64,000 nucleotides of DNA from Zygaena filipendulae. Its lineage: Eukaryota; Arthropoda; Insecta; Lepidoptera; Zygaenidae. Each line of letters starts with the position of its first letter. Positions within the stretch are counted from its first letter, which is position 1. The notes beneath the pieces are model-generated. The model saw nothing but the letters and a program-made list of their open reading frames with translations. It made no database searches and was not told the DNA's origin. Where the stretch lies: the NCBI GenBank assembly GCA_907165275.2, contig OU015659.1, positions 2,832,501 to 2,896,500 of the forward strand, written 5' to 3'. The translations under genes were made by a program, and so were the position numbers. This document shows, one piece after another, positions 11,190 to 22,946 of this stretch.

Positions 11190-11372
11190 GTATATTTTAT
11201 TAAATTTTTATTAAAATTTAAATTAAAATCAGCGTCGTGGAACAGTGCCACGGCATAATGCTGAGTGGTAGCCATTTTGGTACCAACTATTCTAGTTTAA
11301 GTCTCACGATTGTACTTATTTTATCTTTATGGTATCAAATAAACTTTTTTCTATTCTATTCTATTCTATTAT
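11190..11372 (+). mobile_element. Retroposon 3' end with (CTATT)n tail
   Basis: It runs through ATGGTATCAAATAAACTTTT into CTATT repeats (about 11350-11370), the usual 3' layout of a LINE or SINE. A small stem, GTGGAACAGTGCCAC, lies at about 11236-11250. No coding part remains. Confidence 0.5.
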
Positions 11373-12182
11373 AATCTTATAAAAAATGGTGCATCTATAT
11401 TTTATCATAAATATTTACGAAGTTATTTTCAACTTTGATTTTTGACACTAGTCTTATTGTTGATTAAAAAATATATACCTAGGTATAGACATAGGAAAAT
11501 TTTATTTGAAAAAGAAAACCAATTAAATTTTTCTTTTGGTATTTGAAAAATTAATATAAAAGTGTTTGAATGCATAAAAGTACACGTACGTACTTACCTT
11601 ATAGTAGGTAGGTATGGAAAATCCGGAAGTGTTTTTCTTGCTTAATAAAGCTTATTGCTTATAAGGCGTTATTTTTTCATACTTGTTTTATCGTTTTTGC
11701 AAATTCCTTTTTCTTTTAAGTTTTTTGTTTAACTTTTTACAATCTATTTATAGAACAAACAGTAGAACCAATGGTAACGAACTAACGACCCAACTCAACG
11801 ACCAAGACAGAAAGTACCTATGTATTATAAAAGAAATTTAATATTTTACTGACCTAAATAATCCAATAATGTTATCTCGATTGTGATTTTGCATAATATC
11901 AAAGTCCAGAACTATTCGGTTCCAGAAGCAAATACATCTTTACAGTTTTGACAAGGGTCCAGACAGTTTGTTTATTGAATTACAATCGACTCCAGAGCGC
12001 AGAGGTCGTCCAAACTATAGCACTTCGTCAACTTGCGACATGACATGGGTGCCACTGTACCATTTATAGTTAATACCAGAGAGAAGGTAATCACTATACT
12101 TCTGTTATTATTAGACCAGTTACAACCGTCAAATCCATTCCCAAATAAGTTGTTGAATAAGATTCAACTATAATTGGAAATA
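11373..12182. other. Non-genic stretch
   Basis: AT-rich; no supported feature. Confidence 0.4.
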
Positions 12183-12390
12183 GACAAGCAATAGTGTGTT
12201 AACCCACACTGGAGAAATTTTGAGTAAATCGTGTTTTAAAATTATAGCGCCATTTTATGTCAACATTTTTTATGTTCAATATTTAGTTACATACTTAAAA
12301 AATGTAATGAGGTAAACGCATAATTAAGAAACGTTCCCAAACTCTCAATAAATTAACTTAATTTTGTGGGTTAACATGTTATTGCTTATC
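12183..12390. mobile_element. GATAAGCAATA-ended MITE, copy 2
   Basis: Same element as 2475-2696, with the left end altered to GACAAGCAATAG and the right end GTTAACATGTTATTGCTTATC. Confidence 0.8.
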
Positions 12391-13193
12391 TGCGTCCAAT
12401 TATTGTTTTCAGTTGTTGTAACCATAGACAAGTAGAGATTGGTATAAGTTCCGCCTCCTTTCGTATGTTTAAAGCAACAAACAATAATAATAGTAATATT
12501 AAAATAGTTTATTGCCTTAATTTTACATTCAGAGAAAGATTGATAAGATTTTTTTTCATCTGAGCTTTTGACAAATAAAATGTTATGTCATACTGCAATT
12601 TATCCAATAAGAAGTTTTTTTCACTTCATTTTACAATAATTAATGGACTATGAGTACAAAAAAGTTAAGCATAGGATACCTTGGTGAAATATGTAGACCT
12701 GACCCATGTCAGATAAGCTAATAACCCATAAATTTCTCATGAATGTTGGTATTTCGATCTCGCCTAGTAGCCAGTGCCAAGTTATGCATTTAATTTAATT
12801 TTATGAAAATCCCCGAAAATACCAGGTCGTTTATTGGTAAATTTTTAATAAGGTCGCCTACAGTATCGTCCTGGATGAAATTTCCATAGAATGGCTCTTT
12901 CACCCTAGCATTAGTGTCGGGTCGGTTTATATGAATTTAGTAGGCTTAGGACCCGGATATTTATGTTCATCTCTCCTTAAATATACAATACATTCAGTAG
13001 TCACAAGTATAGTAACTACCTAATCTTCTATGTACCTATTGTACTACAATTTTTTTTTGTGATTGTAGTTTTAATAATGAACGGTCATAAAGTTCTTAGT
13101 GGTCGCAAGAGAACTAAAATTAGGTGGGTGTTGTTCTTTTTTCAGAATTTTTTTTTTTCATGGTTGTCTTTTATTTGCAACAGCAGGGCAATA
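12391..13193. other. Non-genic stretch
   Basis: AT-rich; nothing supportable was recognised. Confidence 0.4.
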
Positions 13194-13505
13194 GGGATGT
13201 TGACAACTTTTGAAAATCAAAATTTTAATTAGTCCGTCTTTTAGAAAATTAAAAAACAATAGCCACGTATTTTTTGCTTTTTCAAATAAATTAAAATATA
13301 CAGAGAAAAGCACATTAAAGTTTAGGGTGAGAGGGTCGTGACGTCACTAACCGCAAAAACCGCCATACAAACTGTCAGAATAGTGACGTCACGCGAAATT
13401 TCAATTCAATATATCGCCGTAATTTTTTGATTACGTAAAAAAAGAAAAAATACATGTCCAATATTTTTTAATAATCTACAAGACAGACTAAAAAAAAATT
13501 TGATT
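13194..13505. mobile_element. CRE-bearing MITE (family C), copy 1
   Basis: Starts GGGATGTTGACAACTTTTG. Matches 43994-44319 and 59670-59992 almost throughout, but its right inverted end is lost. It carries two perfect TGACGTCA octamers, at 13339 and 13384. Confidence 0.8.
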
Positions 13506-13566
13506 AAATTTTGTAGTGTTATGGTGCTAAAAGCTCAGAGTAAATATACTACGTACAGAACACTCT

Positions 13567-13700
13567 ATTGGCAGTAAGAGAATGTTTTTTAATTATGCGT
13601 TTACCTTGTAAAAAAATTGTTGACACAAAATGGCGCTATAATTTTAAAACACGTTTTATTCAAAATAGCTCCAGTATGGGTTGGCACTCTATTGCTTATC
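13567..13700. mobile_element. GATAAGCAATA-ended MITE, copy 3, inverted and truncated
   Basis: Reverse-oriented match to one half of the 12183-12390 element, ending in ATTGCTTATC. Confidence 0.75.
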
Positions 13701-14218
13701 TTCATCCCTGCATACCTGCATCCATTTTACTGGACACTGACTAATATTATATAATATTCAAAAGTCCAAAAAGAACTATCTAAATACTCGTATGTATAGT
13801 TCAAAACGCGTTTCAAAACGGGGCTCCTAACGTTCATCGTCTCATATCACCCGGGGTCTTGTTTCAAAATGAAAAATTGTGGTTGGCAAAGAGCCACTTC
13901 TCAACGTCGCGGGTCGCGCCATCTGCTCGCCTTGTATGCATAGCGTATTATGATTTTATAAAATGTAATTTAAATTTTCACGCTATACGAAATTAGATAC
14001 ATTTCCATTGAATCCCAATGTGTGGTTCCAATTTTTCATATCTATGCTTAACAACCTAACTGGGATAAGAGATATTTTTACACAATGGAGTGCTTACTTA
14101 AACGATAATATGGTTAGAAAAATTTCGCTTAGTTTGGTTGTTATGCATCGATATGAAACATTGGAATTACACAGTGGGATTCATTCCTTTCCTATTTTGG
14201 CTCTAAGAAATTAATATA
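13701..14218. other. Non-genic stretch
   Basis: A 68-codon plus-strand frame at 14008 has no recognisable feature and looks like chance. No repeat was identified. Confidence 0.35.
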
Positions 14219-14327
14219 ATGGAATAAAAAGAACACAAATTAATATAATTTTCACATAATACGTAAAATAATAAAAAAAGGAACGTATTATGTGAAAATT
14301 ATATTCAGTTGTCTTCATTTTATTCCA
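14219..14327. repeat. 109-bp foldback
   Basis: Inverted arms start ATGGAATAAAA and end TTTTATTCCA and share ATAATTTTCACATAATACGT, around a loop of about 18 nt. It is probably a small MITE; single copy in this window. Confidence 0.65.
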
Positions 14328-14912
14328 TTCTTCCACCAGTTGTCAGGTTCGTATGGTGGGAGGGGTTTATAGACCTCCGACAAGCTCGTATCTACTTTAA
14401 ATAAATAAAGATCTTGTAGGAGAATATATTTTGTTTGAATTCACAAAGTAAGTACAATAATGATAATTTTTAATACGTATTATTCGAGTTCTAATTAAGG
14501 AGTTAATAGTAAACAAAATATACAAGAAAATACAAACATTTTATTTAAAAAGGATTGTCAAAATAGAATACAAAATAGGTAACAAGTTCTAAAAAAAAAT
14601 AAAAAAGTGTAGAAATGAGACAGGATCATAACGAGTGGCATACAGCCGCCTTGTTACAAAGTTCGATTTTTTGTGAGTTTAACTGGGACTTGGTGAGTGA
14701 ATGTACATATTACTCGTATATAGTTTCAGAATTGGTATAATACTTATTGAACGACGGTAACACATAATTCGAGAGACAAAGACAATAATTTTTAAAATTA
14801 TATACGTATTATACTTGTACATTTCACGTAACGCGATCGAAGGAATCGTGTGTAGCGTAGACGTCGCGTACCTAGCTATAAAAACAAAACAGATTAGAAA
14901 GTTTTATTTCTG
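14328..14912. other. Retroposon-like non-genic stretch
   Basis: Bases 14625-14700 (AGTGGCATACAGCCGCC, then TTGTTACA) resemble 27320-27420, so this is probably an old SINE or LINE tail. No gene. Confidence 0.35.
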
Positions 14913-15316
14913 AAACGCATGCACCATTACTATGAAAGTTATTCTTTTAATCTCGTCTTATAGTGCTTGCTGACAGTTAAGAGACAAAATATTATAAAAA
15001 GTTTTTTAAGAAAAAATTTTATCTACAAAAAAAAACAACTAAAAACGAACGAAAATTTCTTTGGAGTACCTTTAGTAAACCTATTATGCCGTAAGAGGAA
15101 AGTCTAAAGAATCATAAACGCATGCAGCATTACTATGAAAGTTATTCTTTTAATCTCGTCTTATAGTGCTTGCTGACAGTTAAGAGACAAAATATTATAA
15201 AAAGTTTTTTAAGAAAAAATTTTATCTACAAAAAAAAACAACTAAAAACAAACGAAAATTTCTTTGGAGTACCTTTAGTAAACCTATTATGCCTTAAAAG
15301 GTAAGTCTAAAGAATA
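14913..15316 (+). repeat. Tandem duplication of a 203-bp unit
   Basis: Unit 1 (14913-15115) and unit 2 (15116-about 15316) both begin AAACGCATGCA and are nearly identical, differing at only a few positions. It is a recent simple tandem duplication of non-coding DNA. Confidence 0.9.
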
Positions 15317-15773
15317 ATTCAAATGAAAATCACAGCATAATTCCCACTGCGCGTACATTCACAGCACAACTGTTGTTTAACTTTATGAAAGAACCCAAGA
15401 AATTTATTTACACAAGAAATTTACAGTGTGTAGAAGTTTCAGTCGATTACAGCGGAGACGGCCAATTTTCCATTTCTTTCTTCTACCTTTTTCCCAGTTT
15501 GAAGATTCAAAAGCTTTTTTTTGGGTTAACCTTTGCTTTCAGATTTGAATAATAACTTGCGTTCTAGTTATAATATCCTCGGGGCCCGTCTGATGCTCTA
15601 CAATCGTAACGAAGAGCAAAAATATTGGATAATATGTAACTACACGCTAAATGATTATTTTTGAGATAGGACTATTTTTTCTAGGAGCAATCAAACCAAT
15701 AGAAATCGTGTGTACTGGAAGAAAATCCAGTCATGGAATAAGCATGATCTATGTTTATTTTGTCCTTGTGTTA
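15317..15773. other. Non-genic stretch
   Basis: No gene or repeat recognised. Confidence 0.35.
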
Positions 15774-16067
15774 TCTATATATATAAAAGAAAGTCGTGTT
15801 AGTTACTCCACTTATAACTCAAGAACGGCTGAACCGATTTGGCTGAAAATTGGTGGGGAGGTAGCTTAGAACCAGGAAACGGACATAGGATACTTTTTAT
15901 CCCGGAATTCTCGCAGGAACTCCGGTCGGTGAAATCTCATGAAATTTTGCATACTTAGGTACACATTGTCAGGGGTACAGAGAAGGACATAGGGTAGGTA
16001 CTTTGCATTCCGGAATTCCTGCGGGATCTCCGAAATTTCCACGGGTAACACCACGGGGCACAGCTAG
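15774..16067 (+). mobile_element. Hel-A Helitron, long form
   Basis: Starts TC after A and ends GGGGCACAGCTAG before T. Carries two GGAATTC-centred core boxes, so it is longer (294 bp) than the basic 200-bp form. Confidence 0.75.
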
Positions 16068-16792
16068 TTTTCGATAAAACTTCTGCAGCATTTAAACTTA
16101 ATGCCAAGGAGCAGGTATAAAATAAAAAGTGCCCAATACGGCCTCTTTCTCTCTATCAAATTTTGTTATGTTTATTAATATGTTTAAACAAATCAAAATT
16201 ATCATTAGAAAATAGTATCATATTTAACCACCGATCAACATACATAAAGCCCATTTCACTCTCCTATCGATTTAATCTGAGGCAGATATCTTGATATGAT
16301 TTTTATAGCTGGAGGTTGCTGGGGGTGCTAACTTGAGCTTTATAAAAGCCTTAGGTATTATATTAAAAAGACAGGAAAACAACTAACTAGTAACTCTTAA
16401 ATAAAAACGTAGATAATTAATACATACACATAGTTCGGGTCATGGCGGGTACATACATTTGAACAAATACTTCCTCAGAAAAACACAGTAAATCCCTCTA
16501 AACTATACCTACATATGAAGTAAACACAGTGGTAACAATCGGAAAAGCCTACCTTTCGGGATTTGGGAGCAGGTTGCGTTTAGTTACTTGCCGCAAGTCG
16601 TTTGACCTCTTTTTTCGCCATGGATCTATAAAACCCGAACGTTTGTGTTGAATGTACATTCAATAAAAGTTACAAGTATACGCATCATTCAAAGCCCGTT
16701 TTTCTTTGTGTTGCCGCTGGCGCGCCGACAAATCTATAATGTCCCACGTAAATCCACATTTTTACGTCAGGTTTTCTCTGTTATATTATATA
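16068..16792. other. Non-genic stretch
   Basis: No supported feature. Confidence 0.35.
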
Positions 16793-16965
16793 CTAGCTGT
16801 TGCCCTGCGGTTTTATTCGCGGTAATTTCGGAATTCCAGTACCTTTTGACACTCAGGAACACTGTGGCATTCTGTTGGTAAAAGAATTTTCAAAATCAGT
16901 TCAGTAGATCCAGAGATTACCTCCTACAACCTCACAAACTCAGAAACTTAGCCTCACTTATAGAT
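16793..16965 (-). mobile_element. Hel-A Helitron, diverged
   Basis: Begins (plus strand) CTAGCTGTTGCCCTGCGG after A; the 5' part has diverged to a variant with a different body. Confidence 0.6.
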
Positions 16966-17374
16966 TAATGTATTTTATTTATTTATGTCTTTATTAGTGA
17001 CATGTAAGCGACAAGTAATCGAGGATTTGAATAAATCCCTCTTCCAACCTTACACTTAGTATATTTCCTTAGTAACTCTATTTTTATTCATTCTTCCATG
17101 GACCAATTAAACATTTAAAGACCAACCAAACCAACCAAGACCAATTAAAGTTTTATTGGTCCATGATTCTTCGAAAAACCGAACATGAGCATTTCTGTTC
17201 TTTTTTTATTTTGGTCACCAGATCATTTTCCATCCGACAATACACTCTTACCACATCCTAATATTATATTTCACGGTCACACACTACAGATGCTTCGCAG
17301 AGGTCACATATCCGCTGCGTTGATTCGGTAAGCGAAAAAAAGATAAAAGAAAACAATCCTTACAGTAATCTCTA
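16966..17374. other. Non-genic stretch
   Basis: No gene. ACCAATTAAA-type words are repeated locally (17100-17160). Confidence 0.35.
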
Positions 17375-17693
17375 TCCCTACTAATATTAATGCGTAACTC
17401 TGTCTGTCTGTCTGTGTGTTACGCTTTCACGCATTAACGACTCAACCGATCATTATGAAATTTTACATACACGTTTTCAGGGGTGCAGAGAAGACATAGA
17501 GCACTTTTTATCCTGGAATTCCCGCGGGATCTCCAAAATTAATGCGGGAACAGTTAATCACCAAAACGGTTGGAACAGTTTGACGCGACATTCACTGGCC
17601 ATGAGCTGATGTTATCAGAAGTAAATTAGGCTACTTTGGAGTCCCTGCGGGAATTCTGAAACTCGTGCTGGTGAATCTGCGGGGCGCAGCCAG
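17375..17693 (+). mobile_element. Hel-A Helitron, composite
   Basis: Starts TCCCTACTAATATTAATGCG after A and ends GGGGCGCAGCCAG, with the last tetramer mutated from CTAG. Contains two core boxes. Confidence 0.7.
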
Positions 17694-18014
17694 TATAACA
17701 TAAACACAGAGTTCGCAAATCTCTGCTTAAATAACTTCAATAATTTCATTCTATTTTTCTTTTATGTAACGCACCTTGTTATATTAGAAAATTATAAATT
17801 ATCTACAACCTTCTAGAACCTTTTCCTTACCAAAAGAAAAATAAAATAAAGTATCAAAATGTTTTTTTTTAATGAACAAAATTCGTCGTAAAGCAATTTT
17901 TTAATGACACCGACGAACATTTTGGTGACGTCAAAAGATAATACTTTGCAAGTATGTATTTTTATGAGAACGTTATTGCGACTTTAATTATGTATTTCCT
18001 GTATTTAGTAGGTA
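17694..18014. other. Non-genic stretch
   Basis: No supported feature. Confidence 0.35.
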
Positions 18015-18055
18015 CTAGCTGCGCCCCGCACCCGCAGTTTCGCCCACGTGAAAAA
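18015..18055 (-). mobile_element. Hel-A fragment
   Basis: Only the 3' end (CTAGCTGCGCCCCGC) remains, next to the MITE at 18064. Confidence 0.5.
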
Positions 18056-18063
18056 TTTTTATA

Positions 18064-18336
18064 CAACGTGTTAATGAATTAACCCAAAACCTGATACACC
18101 CAAATAAAATATGATTAAAATATGAATTATGTCGAAAAAATAAGCGCTACACCGTCACCTATACGTGTCAATGACCGATTCGAATTTTATGCTATGTACG
18201 TACAGGCATTGCATTATTAATAATTTAGATATTTGGGCTGATAAAAATGAAAAAAATAAAAACATGGTGCAATCGATTCGGAAGTCGGTTCTAAACAAAC
18301 TAATTTCTAGTTTTCAGTTAATTCATTAACACGATG
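18064..18336. mobile_element. CAACGTG-ended MITE (family M), copy 1
   Basis: Inverted ends of about 28 bp: CAACGTGTTAATGAATTAAC on the left and GTTAATTCATTAACACGATG on the right. TA on both sides fits a TA target duplication. Non-coding. Confidence 0.8.
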
Positions 18337-18903
18337 TATAACAGCTTTTTCCTGACATCCAATTAAAATGAAATAAATCCTATGATATTATGTTGCTTTA
18401 GGCTAAACTTAATCTACCTACGTTTGTTTAGAACCGACTTCCGATCATATTACAGACAGACAAACAGACAATAATAATAACGTAAATATGAATTGAATTG
18501 AAAGAATTTATTAATTTTTTGTGGTTGGTTGGTTGGTCGCCCCTTTTCAATATTTGGTAAAAATATTCACTGTACAGAATCGCGTATTCTATTTTTTTTA
18601 AGTATAAAAGATTATAGTACATATAAATATCAATGATTAATAACATATAAAAAGATCAGGCGGGTGAAAAGAGCAAGGTTAGGCAAATTGAACACATAAG
18701 TTTGAAACCCAATTTTGTAATAGTTGACTAGGCTGTCTTCGGAATTTTTTAACATCATGGGACACAGGTGTGTATATAAATATATACATAGATGGTAATT
18801 TTTGTGTGATTTTACTTACATACATAACCTTCAGAAAAAATTAATATTGGAGGATGAATGGTGATCGATACTGATGCCAAAAATGCAATCAGTAAATTTT
18901 TTG
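18337..18903. other. Non-genic stretch
   Basis: Contains a GAATTGAATTGAAAG-type retroposon tail near 18490. No gene. Confidence 0.35.
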
Positions 18904-19246
18904 TCTGTCTGTCTGTCTATATGCACGCATGGATCAAAACTACTGAAGGGATTTTAAACAAACTTGGTACGATTGTAGTCCATACCCCCCTGGGCAGGTT
19001 ATAGGCTATATAACATAACGCTAAGACACATAGGAGCTGAGCAGTGACGATAAATTTGAAGCAAGTCGGATGAAAATGCGCTTTCGAGCTCTTATCCTCA
19101 ATCATGCAAAAACGGCGGAACGGATTTGGATGGAATTTGGCATGCCCGTTGTCAGGGGTACAGAGAAGGACATAGGGTACTTTTTATCCCGGAATTCCCG
19201 CGGGAACTCTGAAATTACCGCGGGTGAAACCGCGGGCCACAGCTAG
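18904..19246 (+). mobile_element. Hel-A Helitron, long form
   Basis: Ends CCGCGGGCCACAGCTAG before T, with the hairpin CCGCGGGTGAAACCGCGGG. The left part starts at a GTCT microsatellite and the exact 5' end is uncertain. Confidence 0.65.
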
Positions 19247-19330
19247 TCCATCATAAATTATATAAATTTAACATCCTTTTGAGCTAACGTTGTAAGTGTA
19301 ACGTTATACTAAACAAGAATGAATAAAAAA

Positions 19331-19942
19331 ATAGTACATTGTTATCCAAGGGGTGAAAGTAACTCATTTAGTGCCGAGACGGGGTTTGGCGCCCGAGCGT
19401 AGCGAGGGCGCCAATAGTTCGAGGCACTAAATAAGTTACTTTCTCCCGAGGGTAACACTGTGCTTTTCATTACGAATGCAAGGAAAGTCAAAATAAAAAT
19501 AGGAATTAGCTAAAGAAAAAATGAGTGAAGATCGGATAGTCGCTTGACACTTTCCCACCTATTTCTTTTTCTTTGGCCGGCTAGCTATTCAGCCAGTATT
19601 TTTTATTTACATTGTGGCGACCTAAAAAAAATATTTTCTTTAATTATTAAATATTAATTAAAGAAAATAAAAAATATAAATAGGAATTAGCTTAAGAAAA
19701 AGTGAGTGAATTTTATTTTAATTAATACCTACTTAAACTTTAGGTTATTTCAATTTTACTTCGCGCTGGCTGTATAGAAAGTTGAAACATGGTTCAATAG
19801 AAATGTGAAAATAGACCTAGTTTTTTTTTAATAATTTGACAGTTGTCAGTTGAAAGCGATTCTCCCTAGGGCTGAAAAGGGTTACTTTCAACCCGCTTCT
19901 CAGGCAACTTCAGACCTACTTTCCTAGCATGAGTAATGAAAA
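19331..19942. repeat. 610-bp hairpin-bearing repeat, copy 2
   Basis: Nearly the same length and sequence as 284-893. In the stem, C326 pairs with G378 in copy 1 and is replaced by G19373 with C19425 here, which keeps the base pair. Confidence 0.8.
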
Positions 19943-20842
19943 AGTATTTTTATCTCATTCAATCCAATGTTACGTAGGTACAATGAATATTTAAATATAT
20001 CTGACACAATTCCAACTTCCAGTTAGCAATAAAACTAAAAGTTGTTTACCATCCAAGTTCGCATAGGTTTTTCCCCGTTGAACTAAGTAGGGAAAAATTC
20101 ATAGAAAACATTCGCATTTAACAATTTCACATCACTATATCTCTATTACTCGTCATAAAACATATTTATAACCTCCAATAAATCAACAATGCCAGCGCAA
20201 TTCGTTTTCCTTACGCACGGGTAAGGTAAATATAATATTTATCCGCTGAAATACATTTTTAAGGAAGATCTCTCCCCGCCATGGTACCTACCTGACAGCT
20301 AATATAATTTATTAGTAAAAGATGTTAATTTATTTATCTGTTTATTTATTTAAACATTAAAACTTTGCTGTACTAGACCAAAAAAAAACAACAATGAAAA
20401 TACAGGAAGATCAAAATGTATTATATATATTTATACATAGGTACGTATTTTAGTTTAGTTCAACAGTTCAACAGCATAGTATATTACACATCTTTGGTTT
20501 TATATTTGATTATATATATTAACTAGTTGTTTCTTATTTAAGGATTTAGGTAACTACATGGTAAATACCTATTTAATATTGAACTAACATAAATTATGTA
20601 GAACCATTGTAGAGCAATACAAAGGAGCACCTAAACTCAAAAGATATTGTTTTCTAGTAAAAATTAATGTGGTTAGTATGGTGAGCTAGCTAGACATTAT
20701 AAGAACAAAATTACTGAAATCATATATGAAAACTCGTAATTTATAGGTAGATATTATTTAGAAATTCGCGTAATTAATTTTCAAATCGTTTACTTTACCC
20801 ACGACTTTTCGTGTGAACCATTATTGAGGACCCGTTACGACT
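19943..20842. other. Non-genic stretch
   Basis: AT-rich; no supported gene or repeat. Confidence 0.35.
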
Positions 20843-21191
20843 ATATAGATGGGCAATCAGCCTGGTTTAAACCCGGTGCTTAGGTTTAAACCCGATAAAT
20901 GCCCGTGAACCCGTTTAAGGGCTTAAGCCGGTTTTATATATGGCCAGCTACATTTACGAATATTGAATGTTATTGTACCTCGTAATATCAAATGAAAATT
21001 TCAAAGTATACCTATACTTATATACGAATTACGACGGATTTGTCGGTGCGCGGAATAACCTAAAAAGGTTTATGTAGCACTGTCAAGTTGTTACAATGTT
21101 TGTAAATTGGTAAATGAATAAATAAATAAATAAAAAATAAAGATCGGGTATAAACCCAAGCACAGGGTTTAAACCGGCTTGTTTGCCATAC
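20843..21191. mobile_element. hAT-like MITE
   Basis: Long inverted ends: GATGGGCAATCAGCCTGG, then GTTTAAACCCGGTGCTTAGG, against the complement of CACAGGGTTTAAACCGGCTT at the right. TTACGAC on both sides (20835-20841, 21192-21198), with an eighth base T/C, fits an 8-bp hAT duplication, and TAGATGGGCAA is a hAT-style terminus. Non-coding. Confidence 0.65.
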
Positions 21192-21239
21192 TTACGACCA
21201 TGCGTATCTCTGATGACCAGTAGGTATCACAGTGTTATA

Positions 21240-21848
21240 CACGTGTTAACGAATTAATCAAAAACCTGATGAACCCATTTAAAAAAAAAAACAATAATAT
21301 GCTTAAAATATAAATTAGGAATGTCAAAAAATTAATAGTCTAAAAGTTATTCAACATTGCTTTGGAGGTGACCTATCTACGAAATTTGAAGCGCTACGCC
21401 CGCGCCTACGTGTCACTGACCGATTGGATTTTTTCGCTACGGGCGGCGTACGCGTCAAATGTCTTCTAATATATATAAATCACGTGTCACGTTGTTTGTC
21501 CGCGATGGACTCCGAAACTACTGAACGGATTTTGATAACATTTTGTAACCATTCATAAAATGGTCCAACTTAAAAGATAGGATAGTTTTTATCCCGGAAT
21601 TCCCGCGGGAACTCCAGAACTCAGGGGTAGAAAGAAAGACGTAGAGTACTTTTTCCCGGAATTCACGCGGGAACTCCGAAATTACCGCGGATGAAATCGC
21701 GGGGGACAGCTAGTTGTATTATAAATCATTTAGATATGGACTAGTAAAAATGAAAAATATAACCTATATTAAAACATAGTGCGATCAATTCGGAAATCGA
21801 TTCTGAACAAACTACTTTTTAGTTTTCAGTCAATTCATTAACACGTTG
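21240..21848. mobile_element. Family M MITE, copy 2, split by a Helitron
   Basis: Left end CACGTGTTAACGAATTAATC, right end TCAATTCATTAACACGTTG. The interior matches 27880-28280 except that a Hel-A element (21465-21713) is inserted. Confidence 0.85.
21465..21713 (+). mobile_element. Hel-A Helitron nested in a MITE
   Basis: TCTAATATATATAAATCACG to GGGGGACAGCTAG. The intact MITE copy at 27880 reads CAAATATTGTATT at the same site, while this copy reads CAAAT, the Helitron, then TTGTATT: insertion at an A/T step without duplication. A few bases at the 5' junction (GTCT) are ambiguous. Confidence 0.88.
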
Positions 21849-21913
21849 TTACTCACCTTACTAATTGAGAAACACAGCAATACCTCTGAATCAATAAAGT
21901 GATATGACAATGT

Positions 21914-22068
21914 GACTAACTATCCCCCGCGGTTTCACCTGCGGTAGTTTCGAAATTCCCGCGTGAATTCCGGGATAAAAAGTATGTCCTGCTCTGTATT
22001 CCTGACAGCGTGCATGCAAAATTTAATGGTGATCGGTCAAGCTGTTCACGCGGGATAGCATGACCAAC
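21914..22068 (-). mobile_element. Hel-A Helitron, truncated
   Basis: Core boxes (CCCGCGGTTTCACCTGCGG, then GGAATTC-like) are present; it ends abruptly at the next MITE. Confidence 0.6.
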
Positions 22069-22071
22069 GGA

Positions 22072-22401
22072 ATGAATTAACTGAAAACTAGAAAGTAGTT
22101 TGCTCAGAATCTGCAAGCAAATCGATCGCAGTATGTTTTAATATAGGTTATATTTTTTTCATTTTTACTAGCCCATGTCTAAATTATTTATAATACAATA
22201 TTTGGCGCGTACGCCGCCCGCAGCAAGAAAATTCGAACCGGTAGGCGCGGGCGTAGCGCTTGGAATTTCGTAGATAGGTCACCTCCAAACTAGTGTTGAA
22301 TAACTTATAAAGTAGACATTTTTTCGACAAAAAATATATTTTAATTACTATTTTTTTTAAATGGGGTGTATCAGGTTTTCAGTTAATTCATTAACACGTT
22401 G
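22072..22401. mobile_element. Family M MITE, copy 3, inverted
   Basis: Reverse orientation relative to the copy 220 bp upstream. Right end GTTAATTCATTAACACGTTG followed by TATA; the outer left bases are lost. Confidence 0.8.
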
Positions 22402-22834
22402 TATATACATATAGAAGATATATTTTAGCACACTACACTTACACGTGTCAAAGTAAGGTTTCTTTTCAATCAAACACTGTTCTTGAGGTAGGTAGTTGTG
22501 GGTGTAGGTGGATATTCAATCAAATCGGGAAAGAATATAATTAGCTATCATATATAATGATGATATAATTATATAATACCACACACCTTAAACTTATCTA
22601 TTTTCTTTTTTTTATCTTTTTCTTTTGTATTAACTTGTCAGTTCTATTTCGTAACGATTTGTCCAACCAGTCATTGGCACTATTATGATTAATTCTTATT
22701 GGTTAATAATTTTTTTGTGCTTTTTAGCTTTCAATAAATAAATAAATAAAATATCTATATATTGTATAATTATAATAATTAAATAAAAATGAATCCCTAT
22801 GCCTATATCCCTAAACTCTAGTTTTCACGTGGTC
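22402..22834. other. Non-genic stretch
   Basis: AT-rich with a short AATA microsatellite near 22735. No gene. Confidence 0.35.
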
Positions 22835-22946
22835 ACGTAAAACGAAAGTTTCGATTGACTGACCAAGATACATGACGATTTTTTAGTTAGTTTTCTATGC
22901 GTTACAGATTGTAGAATGTCAATTTGGCTAGGGGGGCTGGTTCTCA
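22835..22946. mobile_element. AGCCAAGTTGAC-ended MITE fragment
   Basis: Right-hand terminus (TTGTAGAATGTCAATTTGGC here) of the element complete at 41916-42101. Confidence 0.6.
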
